Shown: piece by piece, positions 31,471 through 40,911 of the stretch
Layout: each line of letters starts with the position of its first letter
Position numbering within the stretch: position 1 is the first letter of the stretch
Assembly: GCA_040752195.1 (NCBI GenBank)
Contig: JBFMFC010000010.1
Location: 24,909 to 88,908 of the forward strand
Reading direction: 5' to 3'
DNA length: 64,000 bases
DNA from: DSNY01 sp040752195
GTDB taxonomy: Bacteria; Pseudomonadota; Gammaproteobacteria; Burkholderiales; Burkholderiaceae_F
The notes under the pieces: generated by a model
Databases searched by the model: none
What the model was told of the DNA's origin: nothing
The model's input: the letters and a program-made list of their open reading frames with translations, nothing else
Program-made: the position numbers and the translations under genes

Positions 31471-34026
31471 TCAGTGCGCGAGCGCTTCGAGCAGATCGCC
31501 TTCGAGCTGAAGCTGTCCGCGCGGGCTCGCCAGGATCGGGCCGTCGATCAGGAACACGTCCTCGACGCGCTCGCCGAGCGTCAGGATCTTCGCCGTGTGG
31601 ACGTTGACGCCGTGGCGCGCGAGAACGCGCGCGATCGCGTACAGCAGGCCGATGCGGTCGGTCGCGACGACTTCGAGCAGATAGTGCTCGGCGCGCTCGT
31701 CGGGCTGCAGCTGTACGCTGGGCGACACCGGAAAGTGCCGCGAGTGCCGCGACAATCGGCCCTTGACCGGCGGCGGCAGTTCGCCGGGCTTGGCCAGCCA
31801 TTCCGTGAGCTCGTGCTCGATCTGCGTGAGCAGCGCCCGGTAGTGCGGCGTGCGGCCGTGGTCGGTGACGACGAAGGTGTCGAGCGCGTAGCCGTGCCGC
31901 GTCGTGTGGATCTTGGCGTCGAGGATGCTGAGGCTGCGGCTGTCGAAGTAGCCGCAGATCCGCGCGAACAGATCCTTCTGGTCGCGGGCGTAGATCAGCA
32001 CCTCGGCACCCTCGCCGACCTGCGAAAGCCGGGTTCGCACGATCGGCCGATCGGTGCGGACGTGCGCCACCAGCGTGCGCGCGTGCCACGCAATGTCCTT
32101 CGCCGTGTGCCGCAGGAAGTACACGACGTCGAGCTGCTCCCACAGCGGCTCGTGCGCGGTTTCCGACAGCCCGTACAGCCGAAGCGTGGCGAGCGCTTCC
32201 CGCTTGCGGCCTTCGAGCTCGGCGTTCGCCGGGACGGCCGCGCCGCCGAGCTGGCGGCGCGCCAGCAGGAACAGATCCTCCAGCAGCTTGCCTTTCCATG
32301 CGTTCCAGACGCGCGGGCTCGTGCCGCGGATATCGGCGACCGTCAGCAGGTACAGCGCGATGAGGCGCCGCTCGCTGCCGACCAGACGGGCGAAGCGCTC
32401 GACCACCGTCGGATCGGCGATGTCCTGCTTCTGCGCAACGCGCGACATCGTCAGGTGGTGTTCGACGAGAAAGACGACGAGGTCGGTGTCGTCCCGCGTC
32501 AAGCCGTGCTCCCGGCAGAACCGGCGCGCGTCGCGAGCACCGAGCTCGCTGTGGTCGCCTCCGCGGCCCTTGGCGATGTCATGGAACAGCGCGGCGATCA
32601 GCAGCAGCCACGGGCGCTCGAAATCGGCGATCAGCTGGCTGCACAGCGGGTACTCGTGCGCGTGTTCGGCCTGCATGAAGCGTCGCAGGTTGCGCACGAC
32701 CATCAGGATGTGCTGATCGACCGTGTAGACGTGAAACAGGTCGTGTTGCATCTGGCCGACGATGCGGCGGAACGCCGGCAGATAGCGGCCGAGCACCGAC
32801 CACTGGTTCATTCGCCGCAGCTCGTGCAGCACGCCGCGGCGCTCCTGCAGGATGGCGAGGAAAGTCGCGCGGTTGACGGGGTCGCGCCGGAACGCCCCGT
32901 TGATCAGGCCTCGCGCGTGCCAGATCGCGCGCAGCAGCCGAACGCTCATGCCTTTCAGCTCGGGATGCCGCTGCAGCGTCAGAAAGGCGCGCAACAGCGC
33001 ATTCGGGTCGCGCTCGAGCGCCCGGTCGTCGTCGATGTCGAGCAGCTCGTTGCGTGCGACGAAGGTCGCGTCGATCGAAGCGGTTTGCGCGGCACCGTGT
33101 GGAAACAGCCGCTGTTCGATGTTCTGCAGCACGATCGTGTTCAGCTGGGTGACCGCCTTGGCTGCCCAGTAGTAGCGCTGCATCAGCACTTCGCTGGCGC
33201 GCCGCGTCGCGGTGGCGCCGATACCGGCGGCCTGTGCGACGGCATGCTGGATGTCGAACACGAGCCGGTCCTCGCGCCGACCTGAGACGATGTGCAGCCA
33301 CGCGCGGATCCGCTTCAGGGTCCGCTCGTTTTGCACGAGCATGGACAGCTCCGCAGGCGTCAGCAACCGGCGCCTTTCGAGTTCGACCCACGACGCGCCA
33401 AGGCCGGCCGCGCGCGCGACCCACAGCAGCACGTGCAGATCGCGCAGCCCGCCGGGGCTTTCCTTGCAGTTCGGTTCCAGACTGTACGGAGTGTCCTGGA
33501 ACTTGGTGTGACGCTGCTGCTGCTCGAGCACTTTGGCGCGAAAGAACGCCTGCGCGTCGACCGCATCGACGATCGCCCGCGCCAGCGCCTCGTACGACGA
33601 CCGTGGTCCGGCGACAAGGCGCGACTCGAGCAGCGATGTGAGGATCGTGACGTCCTGCGCCGCTTCGTTGCGGCACTCGTCGATCGTCCGAACGCTGTGG
33701 CCGAGATGCAGCCCCATGTCCCACAGGACTCCGACCAGGTCCTCGATCGCGGCTCGCTGGCGCTCGGTGCAGTCGGCGCGCGGAACGATCAGGATGTCGA
33801 CGTCCGAGTGCGGAAACAGCTCGCCCCGGCCGTAGCCGCCGACCGCGACGATCGCCGCGTCCTTCGCGAGACCGGCATCGCGCGCGACGCGTTGCAGGAC
33901 GCCGTCGACGGCCCGGCGCCAGCCGCTCAGCAGCCGCTGCACCGGTGCTCCCTGGCGGAACGCAGCGATCAGCCGCTCGCGCTCCGCGGCGAGCTCGGCG
34001 CGCAGCACGAAGCCCGCATCGTTCAT
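31471..34026 (-). CDS. glnD: Bifunctional uridylyltransferase/uridylyl-removing enzyme GlnD
   Basis: 851 aa. The nucleotidyltransferase domain has GGYGRGELFPHSDVDIL (63-79), the HD hydrolase domain has LFHDIAKGRGGDHSELGA, and two ACT domains occupy the C terminus (LFARICGYFDSRSLSILDAK; RIGLLYAIARVLARHGVNVH). It senses glutamine and controls PII protein uridylylation, hence nitrogen assimilation. It starts ten bases after the map stop and is probably co-transcribed with it. Confidence 0.96.
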   Translation of the reverse strand: MNDAGFVLRAELAAERERLIAAFRQGAPVQRLLSGWRRAVDGVLQRVARDAGLAKDAAIVAVGGYGRGELFPHSDVDILIVPRADCTERQRAAIEDLVGVLWDMGLHLGHSVRTIDECRNEAAQDVTILTSLLESRLVAGPRSSYEALARAIVDAVDAQAFFRAKVLEQQQRHTKFQDTPYSLEPNCKESPGGLRDLHVLLWVARAAGLGASWVELERRRLLTPAELSMLVQNERTLKRIRAWLHIVSGRREDRLVFDIQHAVAQAAGIGATATRRASEVLMQRYYWAAKAVTQLNTIVLQNIEQRLFPHGAAQTASIDATFVARNELLDIDDDRALERDPNALLRAFLTLQRHPELKGMSVRLLRAIWHARGLINGAFRRDPVNRATFLAILQERRGVLHELRRMNQWSVLGRYLPAFRRIVGQMQHDLFHVYTVDQHILMVVRNLRRFMQAEHAHEYPLCSQLIADFERPWLLLIAALFHDIAKGRGGDHSELGARDARRFCREHGLTRDDTDLVVFLVEHHLTMSRVAQKQDIADPTVVERFARLVGSERRLIALYLLTVADIRGTSPRVWNAWKGKLLEDLFLLARRQLGGAAVPANAELEGRKREALATLRLYGLSETAHEPLWEQLDVVYFLRHTAKDIAWHARTLVAHVRTDRPIVRTRLSQVGEGAEVLIYARDQKDLFARICGYFDSRSLSILDAKIHTTRHGYALDTFVVTDHGRTPHYRALLTQIEHELTEWLAKPGELPPPVKGRLSRHSRHFPVSPSVQLQPDERAEHYLLEVVATDRIGLLYAIARVLARHGVNVHTAKILTLGERVEDVFLIDGPILASPRGQLQLEGDLLEALAH

Positions 34027-34036
34027 CGCGAACTGC

Positions 34037-34870
34037 TCAGACCGCGGCCAGCGCGGCGCCCGTCCTGGTTGCGGTGGCGAACGGCGGGGGCGGGGGCGTC
34101 CCCGCCGACACGGTCAGGACCTCGTAGCCGTCCTCGGTGACGAGCACCGTGTGCTCCCACTGCGCCGACAGACTGTGGTCCTTGGTGACGATGGTCCAGC
34201 CGTCGGCCAGCTCCTTGATGTCGCGCCGCCCGGCGTTGATCATCGGCTCGATGGTGAACGTCATGCCGGGCACGAGCCGATCGAGCGTTCCGGGTTTGCC
34301 GTAGTGCAGGACCTGAGGCTCCTCGTGGAACCTGCGGCCGATGCCGTGCCCGCAGAACTCGCGCACGACGCTGTAGCCGTGCTTTTCGGCGTGCACCTGG
34401 ATCGCGTGCCCGATGTCGCCGAGGTGGGCGCCGGGACGCACCTGCTGGATCCCGAGCCACATGCACTCGTAGGTGATCTCGCACAGGCGCCGCGCCGCGA
34501 TCGACGGTTCGCCGACGTAGAACATCCGGCTCGTATCGCCGTGGTAGCCGTCCTTGATCACGGTGACGTCGATGTTGACGATGTCGCCGTTTTTCAGCAC
34601 GCGGTCGCCGGGAATGCCGTGGCAGACCTGATGGTTGACCGACGTGCAGACCGACTTCGGAAACGGCCGGTACCCGGGGGGCGCGTAGTTCAGCGGGGCG
34701 GGGGTCGTCCCCTGCACCTGGACCATGTAGTCGTGGCAGAGCCGGTCGAGCTCGGCCGTCGTGACGCCGGGCTTGACGTGCGGTGTGATGAAATCCAGCA
34801 CTTCCGCGGCGAGTCGCCCGGCGACACGCATGCCGGCGATGTCCTCAGCGGTCTTGATCACGATCGACAT
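34037..34870 (-). CDS. map: Methionine aminopeptidase, type I
   Basis: 277 aa. The five metal ligands are Asp101, Asp112, His175, Glu208 and Glu239, all in typical contexts (NIDVTVIKDGYHGDTSRMF, CGHGIG, FTIEPM). It removes the initiator methionine. The proline- and alanine-rich tail after residue 252 is longer than in E. coli MetAP. Divergent from rpsB, which is the usual arrangement; the 222-nt gap holds both promoters. Confidence 0.96.
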   Translation of the reverse strand: MSIVIKTAEDIAGMRVAGRLAAEVLDFITPHVKPGVTTAELDRLCHDYMVQVQGTTPAPLNYAPPGYRPFPKSVCTSVNHQVCHGIPGDRVLKNGDIVNIDVTVIKDGYHGDTSRMFYVGEPSIAARRLCEITYECMWLGIQQVRPGAHLGDIGHAIQVHAEKHGYSVVREFCGHGIGRRFHEEPQVLHYGKPGTLDRLVPGMTFTIEPMINAGRRDIKELADGWTIVTKDHSLSAQWEHTVLVTEDGYEVLTVSAGTPPPPPFATATRTGAALAAV

Positions 34871-34926
34871 GGTTTGGTTGGCCCCGCGCGGCAAATCGGA
34901 CTGGAAGGTCGGCCCGCAGCCTTCAG

Positions 34927-34956
34927 ATGACGGGGCGCGAATCGGGCCCGTATAAT
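34927..34956 (+). promoter_or_regulatory. rpsB promoter
   Basis: -35 ATGACG (34927-34932, 4 of 6), 18-nt spacer, -10 TATAAT (34951-34956, perfect). Transcription would start near 34963. Confidence 0.7.
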
Positions 34957-34962
34957 AGCCGG

Positions 34963-35092
34963 CTGCTTCGGCTCGGATCGGCGTTTTCGCGTTTCGTTCC
35001 GGGGCGCAATCGCGCGCACCGTCGCCAAGGTGCTTCCGCCACGCGGAGGCCGAGACGGCTGCGTTGGACCCAACCTTGGTAGGAGTCGTTCC
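34963..35092 (+). promoter_or_regulatory. Long rpsB 5' leader
   Basis: About 130 nt separate the predicted start site from the rpsB GTG. CCAAGG near 35025 can pair with CCTTGG near 35073, so the leader is likely structured. S2 is known to repress its own operon through the leader in other proteobacteria; a similar role here is inferred. AGGAG at 35081-35085 is the ribosome binding site. Confidence 0.45.
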
Positions 35093-35842
35093 GTGTCCTT
35101 GACCATGCGTCAGATGCTGGAGGCGGGTGTGCATTTCGGCCACCAGACCCGCTTCTGGAACCCGAAGATGGCCCCCTACATCTTCGGCCACCGCAACAAG
35201 ATCCACATCATCAACCTCGAGCGTACGCTCGAACAGTTTCAGGCTGCGGCCAAGTTCGTCCGGCAGCTTGCCGCCAACCGGGGCACGATCCTGTTCGTCG
35301 GCACCAAGCGCCAGGCGCGCGAGATCGTCGTCGAGGAGGCCAAGCGCTGCGGCATGCCGTACGTCGACCAGCGCTGGCTCGGCGGCATGCTGACCAACTT
35401 CAAGACGATCAAGGCGTCGATCAAGCGGCTGAAGGAGATGGAGCAGGTCATCGCCGACGGCGGGCTCGAGCGCATGTCGAAAAAGGAAGCGCTCGACTTC
35501 CAGCGCGAGGTCGACAAGCTGAACAAGGCGATCGGCGGCATCAAGGAGATGAACGCGCTGCCCGACGCGATCTTTGTCATCGACGTCGGCTACCACAAGA
35601 TCGCCGTGCAGGAAGCGCAGAAACTCGGCATCCCGGTCGTCGCCGTCGTCGACACCAACCACTCGCCCGAAGGAATCGCCTATGTGATCCCGGGCAACGA
35701 CGATTCGAGCCGCGCGGTCAGGCTGTACGCGCGCGGTATCGCCGATGCGGTGCTCGAAGGCAAGGCGCAGGCGCTGCAAGGCGTCGTGCAGGCCGCAGGC
35801 GGCGAGGAGTTCGTCGAAGTCAGCGAGGACGGGGCGGCCTGA
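35093..35842 (+). CDS. rpsB: 30S ribosomal protein S2
   Basis: 249 aa from GTG35093, chosen because AGGAG is seven bases ahead and the protein then begins MSLTMRQMLEAGVHFGHQ, the normal S2 N terminus. Conserved TRFWNPKMAPYIFGHRNKIH, QRWLGGMLTNFKTI and PGNDDSSRAVRLY stretches. S2 is added late to the 30S subunit and needs S1. First gene of the translation/envelope cluster. A terminator-like hairpin separates it from tsf. Confidence 0.97.
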   Translation: MSLTMRQMLEAGVHFGHQTRFWNPKMAPYIFGHRNKIHIINLERTLEQFQAAAKFVRQLAANRGTILFVGTKRQAREIVVEEAKRCGMPYVDQRWLGGMLTNFKTIKASIKRLKEMEQVIADGGLERMSKKEALDFQREVDKLNKAIGGIKEMNALPDAIFVIDVGYHKIAVQEAQKLGIPVVAVVDTNHSPEGIAYVIPGNDDSSRAVRLYARGIADAVLEGKAQALQGVVQAAGGEEFVEVSEDGAA

Positions 35843-35872
35843 GGCCGCGGGTCCGGCGTGCGACCATCCACG

Positions 35873-35894
35873 AGGGGGCGCAAGCCCCCTTTTT
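35873..35894 (+). terminator. Terminator/attenuator between rpsB and tsf
   Basis: AGGGGGC (35873-35879) and GCCCCCT (35884-35890) form a 7-bp stem closed by a GCAA tetraloop, followed by T5 (35890-35894). It is the best intrinsic terminator in the window, and it lies inside an operon, 34 nt before tsf. Confidence 0.85.
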
Positions 35895-35928
35895 GCAGAT
35901 ACGAAAGAAGGGCATCCGGGAGTTTGCG

Positions 35929-36822
35929 ATGGCGGAAATCACCGCTGCAATGGTCAAGGAACTGCGCGACAAGACCGACGCGCCGATGATGGAATGCAAG
36001 AAGGCTCTGGCCGAAGCCGGCGGCGACATGGCCAAGGCCGAGGAAATCCTGCGCGTGAAGCTCGGCGCCAAGGCGGGCAAGGCGGCCGCCCGGATCACGG
36101 CCGAAGGCGTCGTCGCGATCAACGTCGATTCCGCCGCCAAGCTCGGCGCGATCGTCGAGGTCAACTGCGAGACGGACTTCGTTGCGAAGAACGAGGACTT
36201 CGTCGCCTTTGCCCGCAGCCTGGCGCAGCTGGTCGCCGAACGCAACCCCGCCGACGTCGCCGCGCTCGCGGCGCTGCCGCTCGGCGACGGCACGGTCGAA
36301 ACGCGGCGCACCGCGCTGATCGGAAAGATCGGCGAGAACATCACGATCCGCCGCTTTGCCCGCATCGAGGCCAAGGGCCGCATCGCGTCGTACGTGCACG
36401 GCGGCTCGAAGATCGGCGTGCTGGTCGACGTTACCGGCGGCGACGCGGAACTGGGCAAGGACCTGGCGATGCACATCGCCGCGAGCAAACCGAAGGCGCT
36501 CGACGCCTCGGGCGTTGCGCCTGAGATGATCGACACCGAGCGGCGCATCGCGATCGAAAAGGCCCGCGAAGCGGGCAAGCCCGACGCGATGCTCGAGAAA
36601 ATCGCCGAAGGCAGCGTGCAGAAGTTTTTGAAGGACGTCACGCTGCTCGGGCAGGTCTTCGTCAAGGCCGCCGACGGCAAGCAGACGATCGAGCAGCTGC
36701 TAAAGGCCAAGGGCGCGACGGTCAACGGCTTCGTGCTGTACGTCGTTGGCGAAGGCATCGAGAAGCGACAGATCGACTTTGCGTCCGAGGTCGCCGCGCA
36801 GGCCGCCGCGGCCCGCGGCTGA
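35929..36822 (+). CDS. tsf: Translation elongation factor Ts
   Basis: 297 aa guanine-nucleotide exchange factor for EF-Tu. N-terminal UBA-like domain, the TDAPMMECKKALAEAGGD signature, and NCETDFVAKNEDF in the core. ATG35929 has GGGAG six bases ahead; an in-frame start upstream lies in the terminator and is rejected. Read-through of the preceding hairpin, or a promoter not seen here, must supply its message. Confidence 0.97.
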   Translation: MAEITAAMVKELRDKTDAPMMECKKALAEAGGDMAKAEEILRVKLGAKAGKAAARITAEGVVAINVDSAAKLGAIVEVNCETDFVAKNEDFVAFARSLAQLVAERNPADVAALAALPLGDGTVETRRTALIGKIGENITIRRFARIEAKGRIASYVHGGSKIGVLVDVTGGDAELGKDLAMHIAASKPKALDASGVAPEMIDTERRIAIEKAREAGKPDAMLEKIAEGSVQKFLKDVTLLGQVFVKAADGKQTIEQLLKAKGATVNGFVLYVVGEGIEKRQIDFASEVAAQAAAARG

Positions 36823-36843
36823 AATACCGACGGATCGACGCCG

Positions 36844-37560
36844 ATGACCACACCCGCGTACAAGCGCGTGTTGCTGAAACTGTCCGGCGAGGCCCTGATG
36901 GGCGACGATCCGTTCGGGATCAACCGAGAAACGATCGAGCGCATGGTCGCCGACATCGGCGAAGTCGTTGCGCTCGGCGTCGAACTCGCGATCGTCATCG
37001 GCGGTGGCAACATCTTCCGCGGCGTGGCGCTGGGCGCCTCCGGCATGGATCGGGCAACTGCCGACTACATGGGCATGATGGCGACCGTGATGAACGCGAT
37101 GGCGCTGCAGGATGCAATGCGCCGCGCGGGGATCGAGGCGCGGGTGCAGTCCGCGCTGAACATCGAGCAGGTGGTCGAACCGTACATCCGGCCCAAGGCG
37201 ATGCGTTATCTCGAAGAGGGCAAGGTCGTGATCTTCGCGGCCGGCACCGGCAATCCTTTTTTCACGACCGATACGGCGGCCGCGCTGCGCGGCTCGGAGG
37301 TCGGCGCGCAGATCGTGCTGAAGGCCACCAAGGTCGACGGCGTCTACAGTGCCGATCCGAAGAAGGACCCGAAGGCGACGCGCTTCGCTTCGCTGACGTT
37401 CGACGAGGCGCTGAACCTCAAGCTGCAGATCATGGACGCGACGGCCTTCGCGCTGTGCCGCGACCAGAAACTGCCGATCAAGGTGTTCGACATCGGCAAG
37501 CCCGGCGCGCTGAGGCGCGTCGTGCTGGGCGAAGACGAAGGCACGCTCGTGCACGTGTGA
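36844..37560 (+). CDS. pyrH: UMP kinase
   Basis: 238 aa amino-acid-kinase fold. N-terminal KRVLLKLSGEALMG, glycine-rich VIGGGNIFRG, and FFTTDTAAALRG are the PyrH motifs. It phosphorylates UMP to UDP for RNA, DNA and UDP-sugar synthesis, and is a hexamer regulated by GTP and UTP in the family. 21 nt separate it from tsf and 17 nt from frr, in the standard order. Confidence 0.97.
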   Translation: MTTPAYKRVLLKLSGEALMGDDPFGINRETIERMVADIGEVVALGVELAIVIGGGNIFRGVALGASGMDRATADYMGMMATVMNAMALQDAMRRAGIEARVQSALNIEQVVEPYIRPKAMRYLEEGKVVIFAAGTGNPFFTTDTAAALRGSEVGAQIVLKATKVDGVYSADPKKDPKATRFASLTFDEALNLKLQIMDATAFALCRDQKLPIKVFDIGKPGALRRVVLGEDEGTLVHV

Positions 37561-37577
37561 GTCGCGGAGGAACGAAG

Positions 37578-38138
37578 ATGAACATTGCCGAAATTCGCAA
37601 GGCCACCGAACAGAAGATGCAGAAGTCGGTGGAGACGCTGAAGCACGATCTGGCCAAGGTCCGCACCGGCCGCGCGCACACCGGGCTGCTCGATCACGTG
37701 CTGGTCGACTACTACGGTTCGATGGTGCCGATCTCGCAGGTCGCGAACGTCGGGCTCGGCGACGCCCGCACGATCACGGTGCAGCCGTGGGAAAAGAAAA
37801 TGGCGCCTGTCATCGAAAAGGCGATCCGCGACTCCGACCTCGGTCTCAACCCGGCGACGCACGGCGACGTGATCCGCGTTCCGATGCCGCCGCTGACCGA
37901 GGAACGGCGCCGCGAGCTGACCAAGGTCGTGCGGCACGAGGGCGAAGCGGCCAAGGTCGCGGTCCGTAACCTGCGGCGCGACGCGATCGCCCATCTGAAG
38001 GAGCTGCTGAAGAAGAAGGAGGTGTCGGAGGACGACGAGCGGCGCGCGCAGGATGAAGTGCAGAAGCTGACCGATCGGTTCGTCGCCGAGATCGACAGGC
38101 TGATTGCCGAAAAGGAAAAGGAGATCATGACCGTCTGA
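37578..38138 (+). CDS. frr: Ribosome recycling factor
   Basis: 186 aa. Three-helix-bundle domain plus small beta domain. Conserved MQKSVETLKHDLAKVRTGRA, the PWEKKM segment and VRNLRRDAI. With EF-G it splits post-termination ribosomes. GGAGGA precedes the ATG. Length and sequence are ordinary. Confidence 0.97.
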   Translation: MNIAEIRKATEQKMQKSVETLKHDLAKVRTGRAHTGLLDHVLVDYYGSMVPISQVANVGLGDARTITVQPWEKKMAPVIEKAIRDSDLGLNPATHGDVIRVPMPPLTEERRRELTKVVRHEGEAAKVAVRNLRRDAIAHLKELLKKKEVSEDDERRAQDEVQKLTDRFVAEIDRLIAEKEKEIMTV

Positions 38139-38170
38139 GCCGCCCGGTCGGCTCGACCAGGTCGCCGCAC

Positions 38171-38905
38171 GTGTCCAAGCACTCCAAGATCCCGCGCCAC
38201 GTCGCCGTCATCATGGACGGCAACGGGCGGTGGGCGACGCGCCGGCATCTGCCGCGCGTCGCGGGTCATTCGCGCGGCGTCGATGCGGTGCGCGCGGTGA
38301 TCGAGGCGGCCGGGCGCCGCGGCGTCGAGTTCCTGACGCTGTTCGCGTTCAGTTCAGAGAACTGGCGCCGCCCCGCCGACGAAGTCTCGGTGCTGATGCG
38401 GCTTTTCCTGTCGGCGCTGCAGAAAGAGGTCGGCAAGCTGCGCGACAACGGCGTACGGCTGCGCATCGTCGGAAACCTCGAGGCATTCGCGCCGGAGCTG
38501 CAGCGGCACATCGCCGAAGCCGAGGCGCAGACGGCCGGCAACGAACGGCTCAAGTTAACCGTTTGTGCGAGCTACGGCGGCCGCTGGGACATCGTTCAGG
38601 CCGTTCGCGCGCTGCTCGCGGCCGATCCTGCGGCCGCGGCGCACCCCGACGCGATCGACGAGGCGCTGCTCGCCCGGCATCTCGCGCTGGCGTTCGCCCC
38701 CGACGTCGACCTGCTGATCCGCACCGGCGGCGAGCAGCGCATCAGCAATTTCCTGTTGTGGCAGTCGGCGTATGCCGAGCTGTACTTCACCGACGTGCTG
38801 TGGCCCGACTTCGACGCCGATGCGCTGGACGCGGCGCTGGGCTGGTACGCGACGCGCGAGCGGCGGTTCGGCCGCACCAGCGCGCAGATTGCCGTTTCTC
38901 CCTGA
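38171..38905 (+). CDS. uppS: Undecaprenyl diphosphate synthase
   Basis: 244 aa cis-prenyltransferase that makes the C55 lipid carrier for peptidoglycan and LPS. Asp16 in IMDGNGRWA is the catalytic metal-binding aspartate; FAFSSENWRRP and RTGGEQRISNFLLWQ are the other signatures. GTG start; 32 nt after frr. Followed six bases later by cdsA. Confidence 0.96.
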   Translation: MSKHSKIPRHVAVIMDGNGRWATRRHLPRVAGHSRGVDAVRAVIEAAGRRGVEFLTLFAFSSENWRRPADEVSVLMRLFLSALQKEVGKLRDNGVRLRIVGNLEAFAPELQRHIAEAEAQTAGNERLKLTVCASYGGRWDIVQAVRALLAADPAAAAHPDAIDEALLARHLALAFAPDVDLLIRTGGEQRISNFLLWQSAYAELYFTDVLWPDFDADALDAALGWYATRERRFGRTSAQIAVSP

Positions 38906-38911
38906 CGCATC

Positions 38912-39742
38912 ATGCTCGGGCAGCGCGTCGTCACGGCGGTGATCCTTCTGCTCGCGCTGATCGGTGCGTTGGCCGCGGGGCGCACAGTGTTTGCCGCAGC
39001 GATGTCGCTGGTCGTCGGGGCAGCGGCCTATGAATGGACCCGGCTCGCCGCGCACGCGCCGGCGGTCGCCCTGGGCGCCGGGCTCGTGCTGGGCGCGGTG
39101 CTGTTCGGACTCGAGGTGTTCGCCGCGTGGCCGCGTGGGGGTGCGGTGACGGCGATCGTCGCGGTGGCCGTCGCCGCGTGGGTGCTGATCGCTTTCTCGC
39201 TGCTGCGCGCCGAGCATGCAGCCGTCCGCTTCGCTGCCGGGGTCAAGGCCGGACTGGGCGTCGTCTTGCTCGTCGCCGCGTGGGTCGCGGCCATGCAGCT
39301 CTACGGCGACGGCGTGCTGATGCTGTTCTCGACCGCGGCGCTGGTCTGGATCGCGGACATCGCCGCGTACTTCGCCGGCCGAACTTTCGGCAAACGCAAG
39401 CTCGCGCCGCACATCAGTCCGGGCAAGACCTGGGCAGGCGTGGGCGGCGCCGTGATCGCGGTGCTGGCGAGCGCGCTGCTGCTCGCAGTGGCGACGCCGC
39501 AGCTCGGTTTGTTCTCGAACTGGTTGTTGCAGACGCTGCCGCCGGCCGGCGCGTTGCTCGTGCTCGTGCTACTGGTGGCGCTGTCGATCGTCGGCGACCT
39601 GTTCGAGAGCCTGCTGAAACGGCAGGCGGGCGTGAAAGACAGCAGCCGGCTGCTGCCGGGCCACGGCGGCGTGCTCGATCGAATCGACGCACTGCTGCCG
39701 GTGCTGCCGGCGGTGGTGCTGCTGCGGCAGCTTGCGACATGA
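38912..39742 (+). CDS. cdsA: Phosphatidate cytidylyltransferase (CDP-diglyceride synthase)
   Basis: 276 aa with about seven to eight transmembrane helices. The C-terminal signature S-x-K-R-x4-K-D...PGHGG-x-D-R is complete in SLLKRQAGVKDSSRLLPGHG and the following GVLDRID. It makes CDP-diacylglycerol, the substrate of pgsA upstream in this window. The stop overlaps the dxr ATG. Confidence 0.95.
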   Translation: MLGQRVVTAVILLLALIGALAAGRTVFAAAMSLVVGAAAYEWTRLAAHAPAVALGAGLVLGAVLFGLEVFAAWPRGGAVTAIVAVAVAAWVLIAFSLLRAEHAAVRFAAGVKAGLGVVLLVAAWVAAMQLYGDGVLMLFSTAALVWIADIAAYFAGRTFGKRKLAPHISPGKTWAGVGGAVIAVLASALLLAVATPQLGLFSNWLLQTLPPAGALLVLVLLVALSIVGDLFESLLKRQAGVKDSSRLLPGHGGVLDRIDALLPVLPAVVLLRQLAT

Positions 39743-40911
39743 CGCAGGGTGTGGTCATCCTCGGAGCGACCGGCTCGATCGGCGCGAGCGCGCTCGACGT
39801 CATCGAGCGTCATCCGCAGCGCTTCCGCGTCGACGCGGTCACCGCGCAGACGAGCGTTGACGCGCTGCTCGACATCTGTGCGCGTCACCGGCCGAAGTTC
39901 GCGGTCGTCGCCGACGAAGCGCGCGCGGCCGCGCTGCGCGAGGGATTGCGCGAGCGCGGACTCGACACCGAGGCGGACGCCGGAGCGGCGGCGCTGACGC
40001 GGGCGGCGACCTGGCCCGATGCCCAGATCGTCGTCGCGGCGATCGTCGGCGCGGCGGGGCTGGTGCCGACGCTGGCGGCCGCACGCGCCGGCAAGCGCCT
40101 GCTGCTGGCGAACAAGGAGGCCGTGGTGTGCGCCGGTGCGCTGCTGACTGACGCGGTGCGCACCGGCGGGGCGACGCTATTGCCGGTCGACAGCGAGCAC
40201 AGCGCGATCCACCAGTGCCTGGCCGGCGCGCGGCAGCTCGAACGCGATGTGCGCAGGCTGATTCTGACCGCGTCGGGCGGACCGTTCCGGGACCAGCAGG
40301 ATCTCTCGGCGGTCACGCCCGAGCAGGCTTGCGCGCACCCGAACTGGGTCATGGGGCGCAAGATTTCCGTCGACTCGGCCACGCTGATGAACAAGGGGCT
40401 CGAGGTCATCGAAGCGAGCCGGTTGTTCGGCTTCGATGCAGCGCGCATCGCGGTGGTCGTTCACCCGCAGAGCGTGATCCACTCGATGGTCGAATTCGGC
40501 GACGGCTCGGTCGTCGCGCAGCTCGGCACGCCCGACATGCGAACGCCGATCGCCTACGCGCTCGGCTGGCCGGATCGCATCGAAAGCGGCTCGGCGGCGC
40601 TCGACTTCACGCAGCTCGGTGCGCTGAGCTTCGAGGCGCCGGACCGGGCGCGCTTTCCGTGCCTCGAGCTCGCTTATCGCGCGATGCAGGCCGGCCCCGG
40701 CGCCTGCATCGTGTTGAACGCAGCCAACGAGATCGCGGTCGAAGCGTTCCTGGAGCGGCGGCTTTCTTTCGTGTCGATCGCAACCGTGATCGAAGCCACA
40801 CTCGGGCGCGTCGCCGCGGCGACGCCGCAGTCGGTCGACGAAGTGCTCGCGATCGACGCCGAGGCGCGCAGCGCCGCCGCGCGTGTCGTGGCCAACCTGG
40901 GGAACCGATGA
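39739..40911 (+). CDS. dxr: 1-deoxy-D-xylulose 5-phosphate reductoisomerase
   Basis: 390 aa. NADPH loop ILGATGSIG (residues 7-15), LANKEAVVCAG, and metal ligands Asp151 and Glu153 in DSEHSAIHQ. It performs the second step of the MEP isoprenoid pathway, feeding uppS. Both ends overlap neighbours by four bases (cdsA, rseP), so the cluster is tightly coupled. Confidence 0.97.
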   Translation: MTQGVVILGATGSIGASALDVIERHPQRFRVDAVTAQTSVDALLDICARHRPKFAVVADEARAAALREGLRERGLDTEADAGAAALTRAATWPDAQIVVAAIVGAAGLVPTLAAARAGKRLLLANKEAVVCAGALLTDAVRTGGATLLPVDSEHSAIHQCLAGARQLERDVRRLILTASGGPFRDQQDLSAVTPEQACAHPNWVMGRKISVDSATLMNKGLEVIEASRLFGFDAARIAVVVHPQSVIHSMVEFGDGSVVAQLGTPDMRTPIAYALGWPDRIESGSAALDFTQLGALSFEAPDRARFPCLELAYRAMQAGPGACIVLNAANEIAVEAFLERRLSFVSIATVIEATLGRVAAATPQSVDEVLAIDAEARSAAARVVANLGNR

